Of a DNA stretch of 64,000 nt, positions 22,643 to 34,150 are shown piece after piece (the first letter of the stretch is position 1; the number at the start of each line of letters is the position of its first letter). The stretch covers positions 15,330,001 through 15,394,000 of the forward strand of contig BSBM01000826.1 in NCBI GenBank assembly GCA_027924585.1. The letters are read 5' to 3'. The notes beneath the pieces were generated by a model, which was not told the origin of the DNA, searched no databases, and saw only the letters and a list, made by a program, of their open reading frames with translations. The position numbers and the translations under genes were made by a program. The stretch comes from Larix kaempferi. Lineage: Eukaryota; Streptophyta; Pinopsida; Pinales; Pinaceae.

Positions 22643-23558
22643 GAACAAATGAATACGTTTGTGTGATTTTGTTATGATCCCGTGGAGTCCTATTTAGTGG
22701 GATTCTGAAAGACAGATTTAAAATGAACTCCACATTTTGGCCTAGGGAGAGTAGTGAAGAAGTCTGATTTAAAGTTACCCTTTTTTCCCCAATGACCAAT
22801 GTGATAAAAGTGGTCACTCCCTTGTATGAAATCTGGCCCGTGAAAGCACGATGTTACATATGGGGTCAATAACATGTAAGTTTTCTGACCTTGAAAAGAG
22901 ATTATTCAGAGATCTGTGTTCACCAGCAAATCGCCAATTGTTGTTGCTACAACCATTTCCCCCAAAAAATTGAAAATTAAGGGGCCCCTCCTTTTCTCTT
23001 AAGAGAGTTTTTAGTGTTCAAGTCCTTTTAGAAGATCTTACTATTAAGCTTAGTTTTTTCTCCAAAATATTGAGCAAATAAGGCTTTTTTTCTCAATGAG
23101 GAACAAACGAATATGTCTGTGTGATTTTGTTATGATCCCATGGAGTCCTATTTAGTGGGATTCCGAAAGACGGATTTAAAATGAACTCCACATTTTGGCC
23201 TCAGGAGAGTGGTGAAGAAGTTTGATTTAAAGTTACCCTTTTTTCCCCAATGACTAATGTGATAAAAGTGGTCACTCCCCTCTATGAAATCTGGCCCGTG
23301 AAAGCAGGATGTTACATATGGGGTCAATAACATGTAAGTTTTATGACCTTGAAAAGAGATTATTCAGAGATCTGTGTTCACCAACGAATTGCCAATTGTT
23401 GTTGCTACAACCATTTCCCCAAATGTTTTGAAAATTAAGGGGTCCCTCCTTCTCTCTTAAGAGAGTTTTTAGTGTTCAAGTCCTTCTAGAAGATCTTACC
23501 CTTAAACTTAGTTTTTTCTCCAAAAGATTGAGCAAAGAAGGATTTTTTCTCACTAAGT
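22643..23558. repeat. Tandem duplication, two copies of a 458-bp unit
   Basis: The block starting at 22643 (GAACAAATGAATACGTTTGT) recurs at 23101 (GAACAAACGAATATGTCTGT) and the two match to about 23100 and 23558. Differences are few and mainly transitions. Paired short minus-strand frames at 22690-22875 and 23148-23333 exist only because the unit is duplicated. Confidence 0.9.
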
Positions 23559-23569
23559 AAAAATCAGAT

Positions 23570-24110
23570 TTTGGAGTCGAAACGATCAGCGAAACTCATC
23601 CAGTTGAGCCGAAACGGTCGGAGACACCTTTTGAGTTTGGATGCTTTTCCTGTTTCGGAGAAACTCTCTGAATCTGGCTGAAATGGTCAGAGAAACTCAG
23701 TTAACTCCGCCGAAATGGTCGGAGAAACACTTAGAATTTTGTTTGATTTTCGCTGTCTCGGCGTAAAATCTCCACTTCGGTGAAGAAAGTTTTGACGACG
23801 TGACAGGTTTCAGAGTGACTCAAGTATTTACGCCGAAAAGAGAATCGGAAGAGGAGATCGGAAAATTTCTTTTATTGATGTGACACGTTTCGACTTAACT
23901 CAAAAAGGACATCCGAAATGGTAGCAAATGTATCGGTCGCCACGCATCGGCGTGGTTAGAGAAACACTACCGACACATTTCGCAGTGACTAGACAAATCC
24001 TACCGAAACGGCCGACGACATGGTTTGGAATTTACCATCGATACGTTTCGCATAAACTCAACAAGTATCGCTGAAACAATCAGTAGTGAACCTTTAGTGG
24101 CAATGATGTT
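23570..24110. repeat. Degenerate CGAAACGGTCGGAGAAAC repeat field
   Basis: A short CG-rich motif of the type CCGAAAYGGTCGGAGAAAC recurs irregularly (for example 23577, 23609, 23678, 23710, 23994, 24070). Copies are 15-20 bases and diverged, with spacing of about 30-60 bases. It lies upstream of a TATA box at 24220, so it may be the U3 of the element whose ORF begins at 25141. Confidence 0.6.
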
Positions 24111-24219
24111 TAAAACGTTTTGTGGCACCGAAACGGGGTTGGCCCCACCTCACTAACTGCGCATTTAAAACACTACCAACCTCACCCACTCTGCATTAAA
24201 TGCTCTTGTTTGGAAAATT

Positions 24220-24227
24220 TATATATA
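24220..24227 (+). promoter_or_regulatory. TATA box upstream of the 25141 ORF
   Basis: TATATATA followed by GGGTGGAGG, downstream of the CG-rich repeat field and about 910 bases before the ATG at 25141. Plausible LTR promoter; LTR ends not found. Confidence 0.4.
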
Positions 24228-25140
24228 GGGTGGAGGTCCTTTTTTGTTCAATATTGCAAAAAATGCCATTTAAAGTTGCTCTCAACCTCTGCCAATCGCC
24301 AAGTAACGAGCATCCCAACGCCGTTAAGGTCTTCAGTCGTTCAACAATTGACAGGTAGGCCTCATACCCTTTTGTTCTTTTAATGTATTGCTTTTAAGTA
24401 GGGTAGTTTTTGGGGTTTTTTACGTCGTTAATATTTTCTCACCACCAACCGGTTAAAGGCGACCTGGTTCAGGGTTAAACTTGTTGTTAAAAGAATTTTT
24501 CCTTCAATTTTACTTACCTACAGTTGTCTTACCTCGACAGTTGCCCTACCCCGTTCGAACTCACCATGAACCTATTCAACGACCCGTTTTGAACTTAACC
24601 ATGTGTTGGGAGTTTTATTGGTTACTAGTAGTGGGTATTATACACGCCACCGTTTGAACATAGTGGCCCTTTACAGCTGTAAAACCAACCCAAAACCCTG
24701 GTAGATACCTTGGATTTAGTGAGCGCGCAGACTCGAACCCTGGTTTCCGTTACCACCAAATACTGACCAAATCACATTCATAGAGAGCTCGCGTTTTTCC
24801 CTCGTTTTACCAAATTGAACCTATTTTTCTACATTTTGCACAACCTTTTAAACTAAATCTTTTAAGTTTTGGTTTCAACCATCATCCCAAGTTACGTTCA
24901 GGAACTTACAATTACTAATAGCAACTAGTTGTTTTTATTCTTAAAATGGTTGGCAGAATTGATTTGAATTATTTTGCATATACTGTTAAAACAAAACAAA
25001 ATTTGTCAATATGGTAGTAACTGTTTTTTTTCTTTTCTTCAACTCTGCCTATTACCAGTAATATGAGGGAAAAATGCTTGATTAATTTCTGTCTCAATTT
25101 TGCTTACACATGGCTTTCATTTTCACATCAGATTTTGAAA
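24228..25140 (+). other. Leader of the coiled-coil element, no gene seen
   Basis: No supported coding frame. Probably R/U5 and 5' untranslated leader. No clear PBS recognised. Confidence 0.35.
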
Positions 25141-28100
25141 ATGACTAAGAAAGGAGCCAAAGGGTAATCTAAAGTAGCTGAGTCGGGGTCGGACGTCGAG
25201 ATTATATTGGAGACCAAGATAGAGACCACGTTCGAGGACACAAAGGCAATAACAAGAATTGTCCTTGAACTCAAATGGGGGGAATTGTATCAAATGATCC
25301 GGGATCAGGATATCCCTAATGTAGCCCTAGAGGAAATGGTCTTATATCAAAACATCAAGAAATATTGCATTACTAAGGCAGCCACATGCCTAGAGCTTTT
25401 ACCTTGCTCAGAAGTCATTGGGTGGATTTTTTCGCAAGTTGATTCCACATCAAGGATCCTGTCTGACAACAAAGGAGAAGAATTTGCATCATTCCATCTG
25501 TCCCATATAGCAACAGCATACAAGCTACCGAAACAATAAGTCTTGATGACTGAAGATTTGCTCAAAGGACTTAACATGGACACTTTAGAATATGCCTAGA
25601 AAATGATAGTATCTGGAAAGCAGTTGAGGTACAAAGCAAGTGGAGAATATGAGTGTCAAAGCTTGAGGACCCCTTCTAGGACCATAACCCTGATGTTGAG
25701 CGGTATTTTTGGTAAGGAAAATGGGACCATCTACAAATTAAATTAGATACATCTAATTTACCACATAGCCTTCCATGACACATTCTTTAATTAGGCGGAC
25801 ATCATCTCATAAAGTATGTCAGCATCGATAGCAGCTGCAAAAGGAGGTTTGACCCAGAAGAAGGAAGAATTTTACATGTCTTTGTACCTTGTGTATTGTA
25901 TATTATCAAGCCACCCTTTCCCTAAGTTGGGGTGCATCTGGAACAGAGTTGATTCTCCGATCTATGCTTCTTATCAGATCTTGTGGGCCCATAAGTATGT
26001 AGGTCACTATAAGCTCATATGTGAGGAATATATCATGCCTCTCTACTGGTTGATTTTCAACAAAGAACCAAACTGCTTATCTGAAAATTCCATGGCAGTC
26101 ATAGGAGAATATGGGGATTACTACTTTTCACAGGAGGGCACATACATCAGAATGTATGGAGGTTCCCAAGCTCCATCCCTTTTTCCCAAGTATGCGACCG
26201 ATTTTGTGGTTCATAAAGAAGCAGTGAGGCAGGTCTTCATCAATGGGATCGGCAAAATCCTGAATGATCAAAATAAAGCTTCGTTTCCGCCTCTGCCTTT
26301 TTGCATCAGAGCATACAAGTTTTCTAAGATTAAGACGGTTGAAACCTTTGTCCAAGATTTGGAAGCATTCCATTTTGGTGAAAAGAGTTTCGTAAGGAAT
26401 GATAGTCAAGGTAAGGTGTCCGAACATTGTGCAACGGTCAAAGTACATTGTGAATATACTAACCACTTTGACAAGGACGAAGAAGTGTATCGAAATGCAA
26501 GCAATATGACCGAGCTAAACATGTGATTTTGTCCCAAAAGCGGGGGTAGTTCCAGTGCTGCTGCCAAAGCTACAAAAGAAGCAGAGCTATGAAAGTAGTT
26601 AAAAGAAGCAGAAAGAAAGCTTAAAGAGCAGACCGAGAGGCGAGCAAGAGAAGCTGCTGAAGAACAACAAAGGTAAGTAGAGAGGAAGCAAAAGGAGGAA
26701 GCCAAAAAAATCCAGAAGGAAGAGGCAAATAGAATCCAGGAAGAAGAAACTGAAAGAGTTTGGAAGGAAGAGGCTGAAAAGATTCATAAATATAAGCTGC
26801 AAGGTTGCAAGAAATGAGAGAAAGGGCAGAAAAAGAAGCGACATAACAACAAAGGAAAAAAGAGGAAGAAGAAAAGTCCAAGGAAGCTATGGAACATAGA
26901 AGCCCGAATGTGCAAGATATGGAAACAGACCCACCAGAGATCACGAGAGGACATTTCCCACTTCAAGAGCTCGGTCTCATCCCGTTCACCCCATCCAAAC
27001 AACATACGGTAGCCAGATTGGACACCATCGTTTTTGAACCAAAAATAAATACTACCATGAAGAGGTTAGAAAAGAGGCTGAAATTACCAGCCCATGCTGA
27101 TGTCGTCACTGTTCAGGAGAGTGCAATCTTGGAGGGTACCCATAGGGACCCTAAACTAATGGTGTCTGCCAACGAAGCTACTGCGCAAGCTAGTGCACAC
27201 AATGGTGACAAGATGATGAGCAACGTGGAGAGAAAGAAAGAGAAAATGCTCAGACTGAAAGACAATTTGGTGAAGATATGGGGAGAAGGGATAGAGTTGA
27301 AAAGAAAACATGTCACCATTCTATCCGAAAAGGAAAGGATAGTGGAAGAATACCAGAGTCTGGAAACATAAAAGGATGCACTGACTGTAGAGTTGATGAT
27401 CATGAAAGGCGAAAAAAATGATCTGGAAACTCACATCAATGAATCATAATAAAGAGAGGCAGACAGTAGGCAGCAGGTTGAAGACTTGAAGGTTCAGTTG
27501 GAGGAATTGATAAAGGAAAAGGAGTTTATGATGGAACGGCTGAAACTTGCAGACAATAAGAAGCAAGAATTTACTCCTTTTCATGAGCAAGCATGTGACA
27601 ATCATAAGAAGATCTATAATTCACAAGAACTTATCACTGAGGAAGTCTGGAAGATGAAGCTGATAATATCAAGGATGGGGGAAATTGATGTTGAAGCTCT
27701 GAGAATCAGGAGGAAGTTAGTGCGCACCATGGCTGAGATCAAGAAACAGATGAAATGGAGAGAAGGGAAATTAGGATTCCCTGAGTACTTGCCTCATAAG
27801 ACCACTGCAGATTCAAATATGGACTCAGGCCTCCTCGAATTCTGCAGAAACGTTGGTCTACGGATTAACAACAAAATTCTGAAAACTATCAAGGAATGTA
27901 CAGAACTTTATCAGAAAATTCGTCAAATCCATGAAAAGTGTCAGATGGTCATGCCTCCGACTATGGAAGAATTTCCTGATAGGGACCAATGCCTATCAGA
28001 GTTGTAGAGCGTGCTGAATGATGATCTGAACTACATTAAGAAGTTGGACATGCTCACAGGAGAAGACCTGCATCATTTAATTAGGAAAGCTTCCATTAAT

Positions 28101-28280
28101 GCTTACTTTTTAGGAGACAACTGCAAGGCAGCGGCTGAAGGAGTAACGAGTATAGAAGCATAACTTTATAAACATGAGATCACTTTGAAAATGGTGGACC
28201 CCATGCAAAGTAATATTATTACTGAAGAAACTGACATGTGGGCCAAATACATTTCTGATTTGGAAAAGACAGCTGGAAAT
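25141..28280 (+). pseudogene. Long unrecognised ORF with C-terminal coiled coil
   Basis: From ATG 25141 (MTKKGAKG) one reading of about 1040 codons runs in frame 1 to about 26800 and in frame 3 afterwards. The first ~450 residues look globular (FASFHLSHIATAYKLP near 25484, QILWAHKYVGHYKLICEEY near 25975, FVVHKEAVRQVFINGIGKIL near 26200). A Glu/Lys-rich helix follows (26600-26880). After a linker, a second coiled coil spans about 27200-27700, and the tail has LLEFCRNVGLRINNKILKTI. Stops include TAA 25165, TAG 25597, TAG 25742 and TGA 26524. No Gag, protease, RT or integrase motif is visible. Its overall plan recalls the third ORF of the 13.6-kb element, without clear sequence match. Confidence 0.6.
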
Positions 28281-29151
28281 TAATATTTGTATTTTCTTTG
28301 TATAAACACTAAAAGAAAAAAATTTGGGAATCCCTGGGGTTAGGGTATGTGAAGAGTCACTAGAGGACAAAAATTTTGTAAGGTAAATAGAGGAAGAGAA
28401 TACATATGAATGGACTTTTGCTAGCACAATAGAGCTGGACGATTTTTGTAAGAGAACTATTTTTCTGCTTAATAAGAAGGATCTGTTTTGCTGGGGAAAG
28501 CTGCACAGATATTTTTGACTTGAATGTGTTGAATGCCTAATGTGGAACTATTTCTTCTTGCATCCGTAACATACTATGAGATCGTTCTAACTTCTTGAAC
28601 TAATTCATTGGTGATGAATGATTTTATTTTCTATGCAAAGGTTTATGTGGAAATGAGTAATAATTGTTTTAATTATATCAAAGCTATCTTTGGTATTCTT
28701 TCTGCTGTAAATGTGAATGTTGTGTTGAAACAACTATCTGTTAGACTTGGATTTAAATTCCTCAGCATATTACTCTTAATTCAAACTTGCTCCCTGCAGG
28801 GATAGGATAAGATAGAATAGTTAGTTTAGATTAGTTAATAAATAGATAATTGATAAGGCAAGAGCGGTAAGACGAGAGGTAATAACTTGCGCATCGCTAG
28901 TGTGGTTTATGCCTATCAATTATATGCATTTAATTAGGGCACTTGCATCTCATAATTAAAGATAAAATTACATAAATGGTGAACCGACCCACAACCGGTA
29001 AAGAACTTAAATAATCAAACATGGTAGTTGGACCGTTAACCGAATGGATTCCCCACACCAAATAGTGAGCGATGTAATTGGGCTTGCTTACCGGGGAGAA
29101 TCCCTACTGCTGGTGTTGCGAATTTTGGGGCATCAACACATATCCTATCAA
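28281..29151 (+). other. Non-coding; likely contains an LTR end and leader of a gypsy copy
   Basis: AT-rich, no supported gene. The tail TTTTGGGGCATCAACA (about 29125-29141) looks like an LTR terminus and is followed by a weak match to the Met-type PBS and by a gag ATG at 29152. Confidence 0.3.
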
Positions 29152-29184
29152 GATGTTTCTCCAGGAAGCAATCAAAATACAAAG
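29152..29184 (+). pseudogene. gag: First codons of a gypsy gag, split by the copia insertion
   Basis: ATG at 29152 opens MFLQEAIKIQ. The reading continues in the same frame after the copia element (35678 on, NEMMDIFSQIL) when one CAAAG copy is removed. Shows the copia element landed in this gag. Confidence 0.55.
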
Positions 29185-29830
29185 TGTTGATGTATAAGTA
29201 ACTTCAGAATGTATTTCACATATATGTATATTGTATTCCTATAGAGATGTTATTATTCCTATATACGGAAGTGTTGTCATTTATATTGTAAGTGTCGTAA
29301 CTTATACTTGATGGGTTATTAGACCACCTTGTTGGGGTCGGCCCTGTATAAGTCATGTGGGTCAAAGGGTTATTAGACCACCCTATTGGGGGTCGGCCAT
29401 GTGGTTCAAAGGGTTATTAGACCACCCTAGTGGGGGTCGGCCCAGTCAGCATTATGTTAAGTGGTTAAGTTGAGGCCAACCTAGTTGAGTAAAGGTCAAG
29501 TCAAGTTAGTGTATAAATAGAGAGTGTGTCTCTCTCATTTTAAACATTCTATTCTCTCACTCACACTTTGGAGAGTGGCGCACTTGTGGAGGAGGAGGCT
29601 TTGCTGCTAGGAGAAGACTATCTCTTGTATTCTGGTTGTATCAATGCTCTATCTATCTCTGAGGAAGTTATTGGGGTTTTTCACCTTTATGGTTTTCCCC
29701 AAGTAAACTCTGTGTCTCTTGTGTGCTTGCATTATTGTGTCCATGATTGATATGCTGTAGATTTGCTGTACATGTTTTTCTCTCAGTTAATATCCTAGAT
29801 CATATTGAAGTAAATTCTGAAAAGTTAACA
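29185..29830 (+). repeat. 5' LTR of the copia element
   Basis: 646 bp, TG...CA. A GGGTTATTAGACCACC block with a GGTCGGCC tail is repeated three times (about 29324-29445). TATAAATA is at 29512-29519. The 3' LTR is 44 bp longer because one TATTCCTATAGAGATGTTAT block is duplicated there. The LTRs are otherwise very similar. Confidence 0.93.
29512..29519 (+). promoter_or_regulatory. TATA box of copia LTR (partner 35354-35361)
   Basis: TATAAATA followed by GAGAGTG, identical in the two LTRs; the U3/R border should lie about 30 bases on. Confidence 0.65.
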
Positions 29831-29842
29831 TGGTATCAGAGC
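29831..29842 (+). other. Primer-binding site, initiator tRNA-Met
   Basis: TGGTATCAGAGC immediately after the LTR end. Confidence 0.9.
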
Positions 29843-32165
29843 TAGCCTGAAAGAAGGCATGATATGGCATGTAGGACACTTGTTGCACTTACGATGCTAG
29901 GGCTTGATATAGAAAAAACCAGTCATCGTAGCACTTTCACTATAAATCCATTTTGGAGAAGTTGTAGGGTTTGAAACTTTTACAGGTTGAAGATTAGATC
30001 CCCATGTACCTTGTGTCCAAAGGGAAACCTCTAATTCATTGTAATTTGTGATTTATGATCTGTACAATATAGGGTTTCTGCCTCTTCCAGATCTGAGTCA
30101 AAATCAGGCGACCTTGGGAAAAAGGTCATAACTTGGGCTAGGAAGCTCCAAATGAAATTTAGTAAAAAGTGATAGGTAGTACACAAACTGAAATATCTCA
30201 GGAAAATTTTTCAGAGGCCGAAGTGGAACAAGTGACACATGGCACGCCGTACAAGTTCGCTCTCCTATTTTATCCCATAAACAGGTCACGTTATGACACT
30301 TGGCGTAACTCTCTCTCAGAGAATCCAATTGAGGTCAGACCTATCGAGATGGAAAGATGACAGGTTGGGATATCTCAGGAAAAATTTTCAGACCCTGTGG
30401 ATCAAAAGGTTTGGAGTTACACTAGAAACAATCAGGTACATATTTATGTCAAAACAGAATTATTTTTGAGCACCTTCATTCATGGCTTCCAGAATTTAGG
30501 GTTTTGGATAAAGTTTGAATTTTTGGGGTTTCTCTGACAAACCCTAATCCATCTCCAGGTCCAGTTCTTGCAAATCAAGTGGATTGGGTTAATCCTAGAA
30601 GAAGTTGGATTGGTCACATGCATACGTGAAGCAGTTCTTGTTTCAGAGGGAGATGAGGCTACGGCCTTACATAAGAAGATTACAAGCGATCTCGACAGGT
30701 ATGACTCATTGAGGTATGTTTCGAGATTTTTTCATGTTTAAGTTTATGGTATGTTTGTCTTCACGATTATTATGGTTAGTACAATCTTGATTTGAGATTT
30801 GTAGTATCACCTTAATAAAATTATGAATGCATGATAGAAGATATTCATTGGTTAGGGTGTTGACACTTATGATTGTACTAATGCATTATGGTGTTGTATG
30901 AGGTTTATGTTGTCTGCTAACATAAAAGGTACACCAAGAAAGACAAATCATGTTCTACTTCAAGAACATATGATCATGGTGACATGAAGACAAAGATTCA
31001 TCCATTGTCATGGATCACATAGAAGATCTACTTACGAGGTATGTATAACTTGGTTCTACAATGGTTAACTTATGAAACATGCAGGTTACTAGCACAAGTC
31101 ACTGAAGAGAACCAAAAGACATTATGTGGGTATGTTAGACATATCTAGCTAGCATGCTAATCCAGGTATGTTTTTCCTATATCAAGCTAGAATCCTACCT
31201 TGTGTTAGGATCTTATATTGTTGTGCTGTTGATAATGATTATTCATGAAGTCATAGGTTTGAATAGTCATGGCTGTATGCATATTATGTTTCTCACCATA
31301 ATTGATGATATGACTAACCAGAAGAATCATGAAGGTATAGGTTTGAGTAATCATGGGTTTATGCATTGATGATTTAACTAATCAGAAGATTCCTATGATC
31401 AAATAAGAATATGCATGAGTAAAAGAAGACTTCTTTGAAACCTTGAATACTAATGTTTATTATCTGTGAATGATCATGACTATACATGTTTAAGACTATT
31501 TTGTTTTGATAGTATTAATATTATACTAATAAATGTGTGATTATGTATGAAACCTCAAGGATAACACGATGATGATACTAATAAGCATGCATAGTGATTA
31601 AGGATGGATGTAAGTTCAAGGACAGGTAATCCAGGAAGCAAAGATCAAGAGGAAGCACACTCCAATTGTTCCTGCAAGAAAGCAAAGGATCACACTTCAG
31701 TAGTTTCTGCAAGGATGCAAATATTCAGAGGGAGTTGACCACTTCTCACAAATGGAGTTGCAAATATTTAGAGGGAGTCCACCCAACAACCAAACAAAGA
31801 TAAGTATTTGAATTGTCATTTCTTACATAATATTGTTCAATGATGCATATTTTTATGTTCCTAGATTTAGGATGTGTATTATGCATATTAGAATGATTGC
31901 ATTAATGAACATCTTACTACTAATATGCATTTGATGGGTAAGTGGCCTATGGAACTGTACAACATTCCATTGCTACTTATCTAGAATGAAACCTCTTTGC
32001 TGACATGTTAGGAGTTGTGCACACTCTTAACAATGTTCTGGTAGAGATTGGAAGGCATCTAGAAAGTTACGGAATATGGATAAATGTTGTATTGAAGCAT
32101 TGGCTAAGATAATTGCATGACTGTATGACATATTTTTTTATGTGTAAGAATTTGTTCTGAAAACT
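29843..32165 (+). other. Copia leader/interior without gag or integrase
   Basis: No capsid, zinc-knuckle, protease or integrase motif on the plus strand over 2.3 kb. Open frames are short. The normal copia gag-PR-INT block is missing, probably through deletion and replacement by non-coding sequence. Confidence 0.6.
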
Positions 32166-32204
32166 ATGAGATGTTTTCTAATCATGCAATTTAACTTGTT
32201 GTGT

Positions 32205-32670
32205 AGGAAAGATCGTATAGCCAGATACACTTCCATCAGATCAGTACTTGCTCTGGCTGCAGTGATGAAGTGGAAGATACACGAGATGGATTTCAAGACA
32301 GCCTTCTTGAATGGTGTAGTTGAAGAAGAAGTGTATGTGGAGCAGCCACTTGGTTCTAAGACACATGACAGGGACTCATATATGTGCAGAACTTGGTATG
32401 GTAGGATAGACAGCTTTCTATCCAATTTGGGTTTTACCAAGAGTAAAGCAGATTCCAACCTTTACTACAAGGTTGAGGAAGGCAATCCAGTGACACTACT
32501 TTTGTATGTGGATGACCTATTTGTAACAGATGAGGATAGATTGATTGCCGACATGAAGTGGAAGCTTGTTGCCGAGTTCGAGTTGAAGAACTTGGGGATG
32601 ATGCACTATTTTTTTTTGGCATGGAGGTGTGGTAGAGTGCGGATGGAATCTTCCTTGGACAAGGGAAGTA
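32205..32670 (+). pseudogene. pol: Copia reverse transcriptase, internally deleted
   Basis: RVT_2-type motifs: ARYTSIRSVLALAA, DFKTAFLNGVVEEEVYVEQP (about 32289-32348), then MCRTWYGRIDSFL, where the usual L-K-x-x-L-Y-G-L-K-Q block between CR and TWY is missing in frame. The active-site YVDD is at 32505-32516, followed by FELKNLGMMHYF. The frame is lost near 32625-32680, before the KYAVEILK-like segment. The catalytic core survives but the enzyme cannot be functional. Confidence 0.85.
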
Positions 32671-32689
32671 TGCGGTAGAGATCCTGAAG

Positions 32690-33250
32690 AAGTTCGGGAT
32701 GATGGACTGCAAGGTCATGGCCACACCTATGGCATCAAACCTGAAGCTTCTGTGTGATGCTTCATCTGATCCGGTTGATGTCACTGTGTATTGTCAGATG
32801 ATTGGGTCCTTGATGTACCCGATGAACACGAGACCAGATATTTGCTTTGTGGTGAACACATTGAGCCAGTTCCTGACAGATCCGAGGAGTGTTCACCTGG
32901 TTGCCATAAATCATATTCTGAGGTACCTAAATGGTACGGTTGACTATGGGATCAAGTATGATGTGAATCAAAATTTTAACCCGCAGGGTTATGTTGATTC
33001 AGACTGGGCAGGAAGTGCTGTAGATAAGAAGAGCATTCATGGGTGTTGCTTCAGTATGGGATCAGATGTGATCTCTTGGTTTAGAAGGAAGCAATCCTGC
33101 GTAGCACTGAGTATAGCCGAAGCAGAGTATGTTGCAATGGATGAGCAGGTTGCAGATGTATTGGACAAGACGTTGGCCAAAGTGCAGTTTGAGTACTTCA
33201 GAGAGAGGCTTGGTGCACTTCAGATCGAGGTTCCTTCCAAAGGGAAGTGA
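32690..33250 (+). pseudogene. pol: Copia RNase H, internally deleted
   Basis: Motifs: MMDCKVMATPMASNLK, GSLMYPMNTRPDICF, HILRYLNGTVDYGIKY, GYVDSDWAGSAVDKKS (Asp of the first RNase H motif), CVALSIAEAEYVAM. The reading then jumps to DEQVADVLDKTLAKVQFEYF, so the usual ~60 residues between EAEY and the end, including the HDRSKHI block, are missing. Stop at 33248-33250. Confidence 0.85.
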
Positions 33251-33288
33251 TGAGTCCGGAAGATGCAGATGCACATGAGCTTTTCTGA

Positions 33289-33495
33289 CATGGTTGATGT
33301 GTTCTCCCATGGTCGTGATGTAATTGCTGAGCCATTCTCACATGGTGGTAGATGTGTTCTATCATGGTGTAGATGTAAGGGCTGAAGCCATTTTTCACAT
33401 GGTGGTAGATGTGTTCTCTTATGGTGAAAAAGTAAGGGCTAGAGCCTTCCCTGAATGGTGGTAGATGTGTTCTCCCATGTCGGTGGTGTAAGTGC
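33289..33495. repeat. Tandem repeat, ~56-bp unit, four copies
   Basis: Units carrying TGGTGGTAGATGTGTTCT recur with GTTCT at 33301, 33356, 33413 and 33469, diverged from each other. Lies between RNase H and the 3' LTR of the copia element. Confidence 0.75.
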
Positions 33496-33624
33496 TAGAT
33501 GATGTGCATCTGGGCTATGATTCGTGGACGATGAGATGATATGAAGAGGACGATGCTATGATGATCAGGAGGATCATGGATGATGAGCATTAGGACGATG
33601 CTCCATTTAGTACTCTATATATGT

Positions 33625-34130
33625 ATATGCATCATGTTTGATGCTTGTTATGATCAGTTGGATCATTTATATATATATGCATCATGTTGGATGCTGGTTA
33701 TGATCAGTTGAATCATTTATGTATGTATGCATCATGTTGGATGCTGGATATGATCAGTTGGATCATTTGTATGTATTTTGTATATGCATCATGTTGGATG
33801 CTTGGACCATGTATATGTATATGTATCAGGTGGATACTGAGATCATGTATGTTGATATGTATCAGGTGGATACATTGTGTGGATCATGTATCTGTGTATG
33901 TATCAGGTGGATACATTGTATGATCAGGTAGATCATGTATGGTGATATGTATCAGGTAGATACTTGGTATGCATCAGGTGGATGCATTGTATGATCAGGA
34001 TGATCGTGGATGATGAGATTCTCCAGATGACATGCATCAGGACGATGCAGTGATGATGATTAGGATGATCATGTGTACATCAGGATGATGTATGGTGAGT
34101 ATCAGGATGATACTTTGTGGTCGTGGATCA
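33625..34130. repeat. ATCAGGTGGAT/GATCATGTAT repeat field
   Basis: First about 50-bp units with GCATCATGTTGGATGC (33629, 33679, 33729, 33786), then shorter units of GTATCAGGTGGATAC (33822 onward). Rich in ATGATC and GATC. Open frames across it are repeat artefacts. Confidence 0.75.
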
Positions 34131-34150
34131 GGTTGTGCAGATGAGCATGT

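Noticed and set aside
26599-26944. Leu/Phe-rich minus-strand frames resembling membrane protein
   Set aside because: Complement of the Glu/Lys-rich coiled coil at 26600-26880; artefact of purine-rich sequence.
33684-33931. Cys/Met/Ile-rich short frames
   Set aside because: Translations of the ATCAGGTGGAT tandem repeats.
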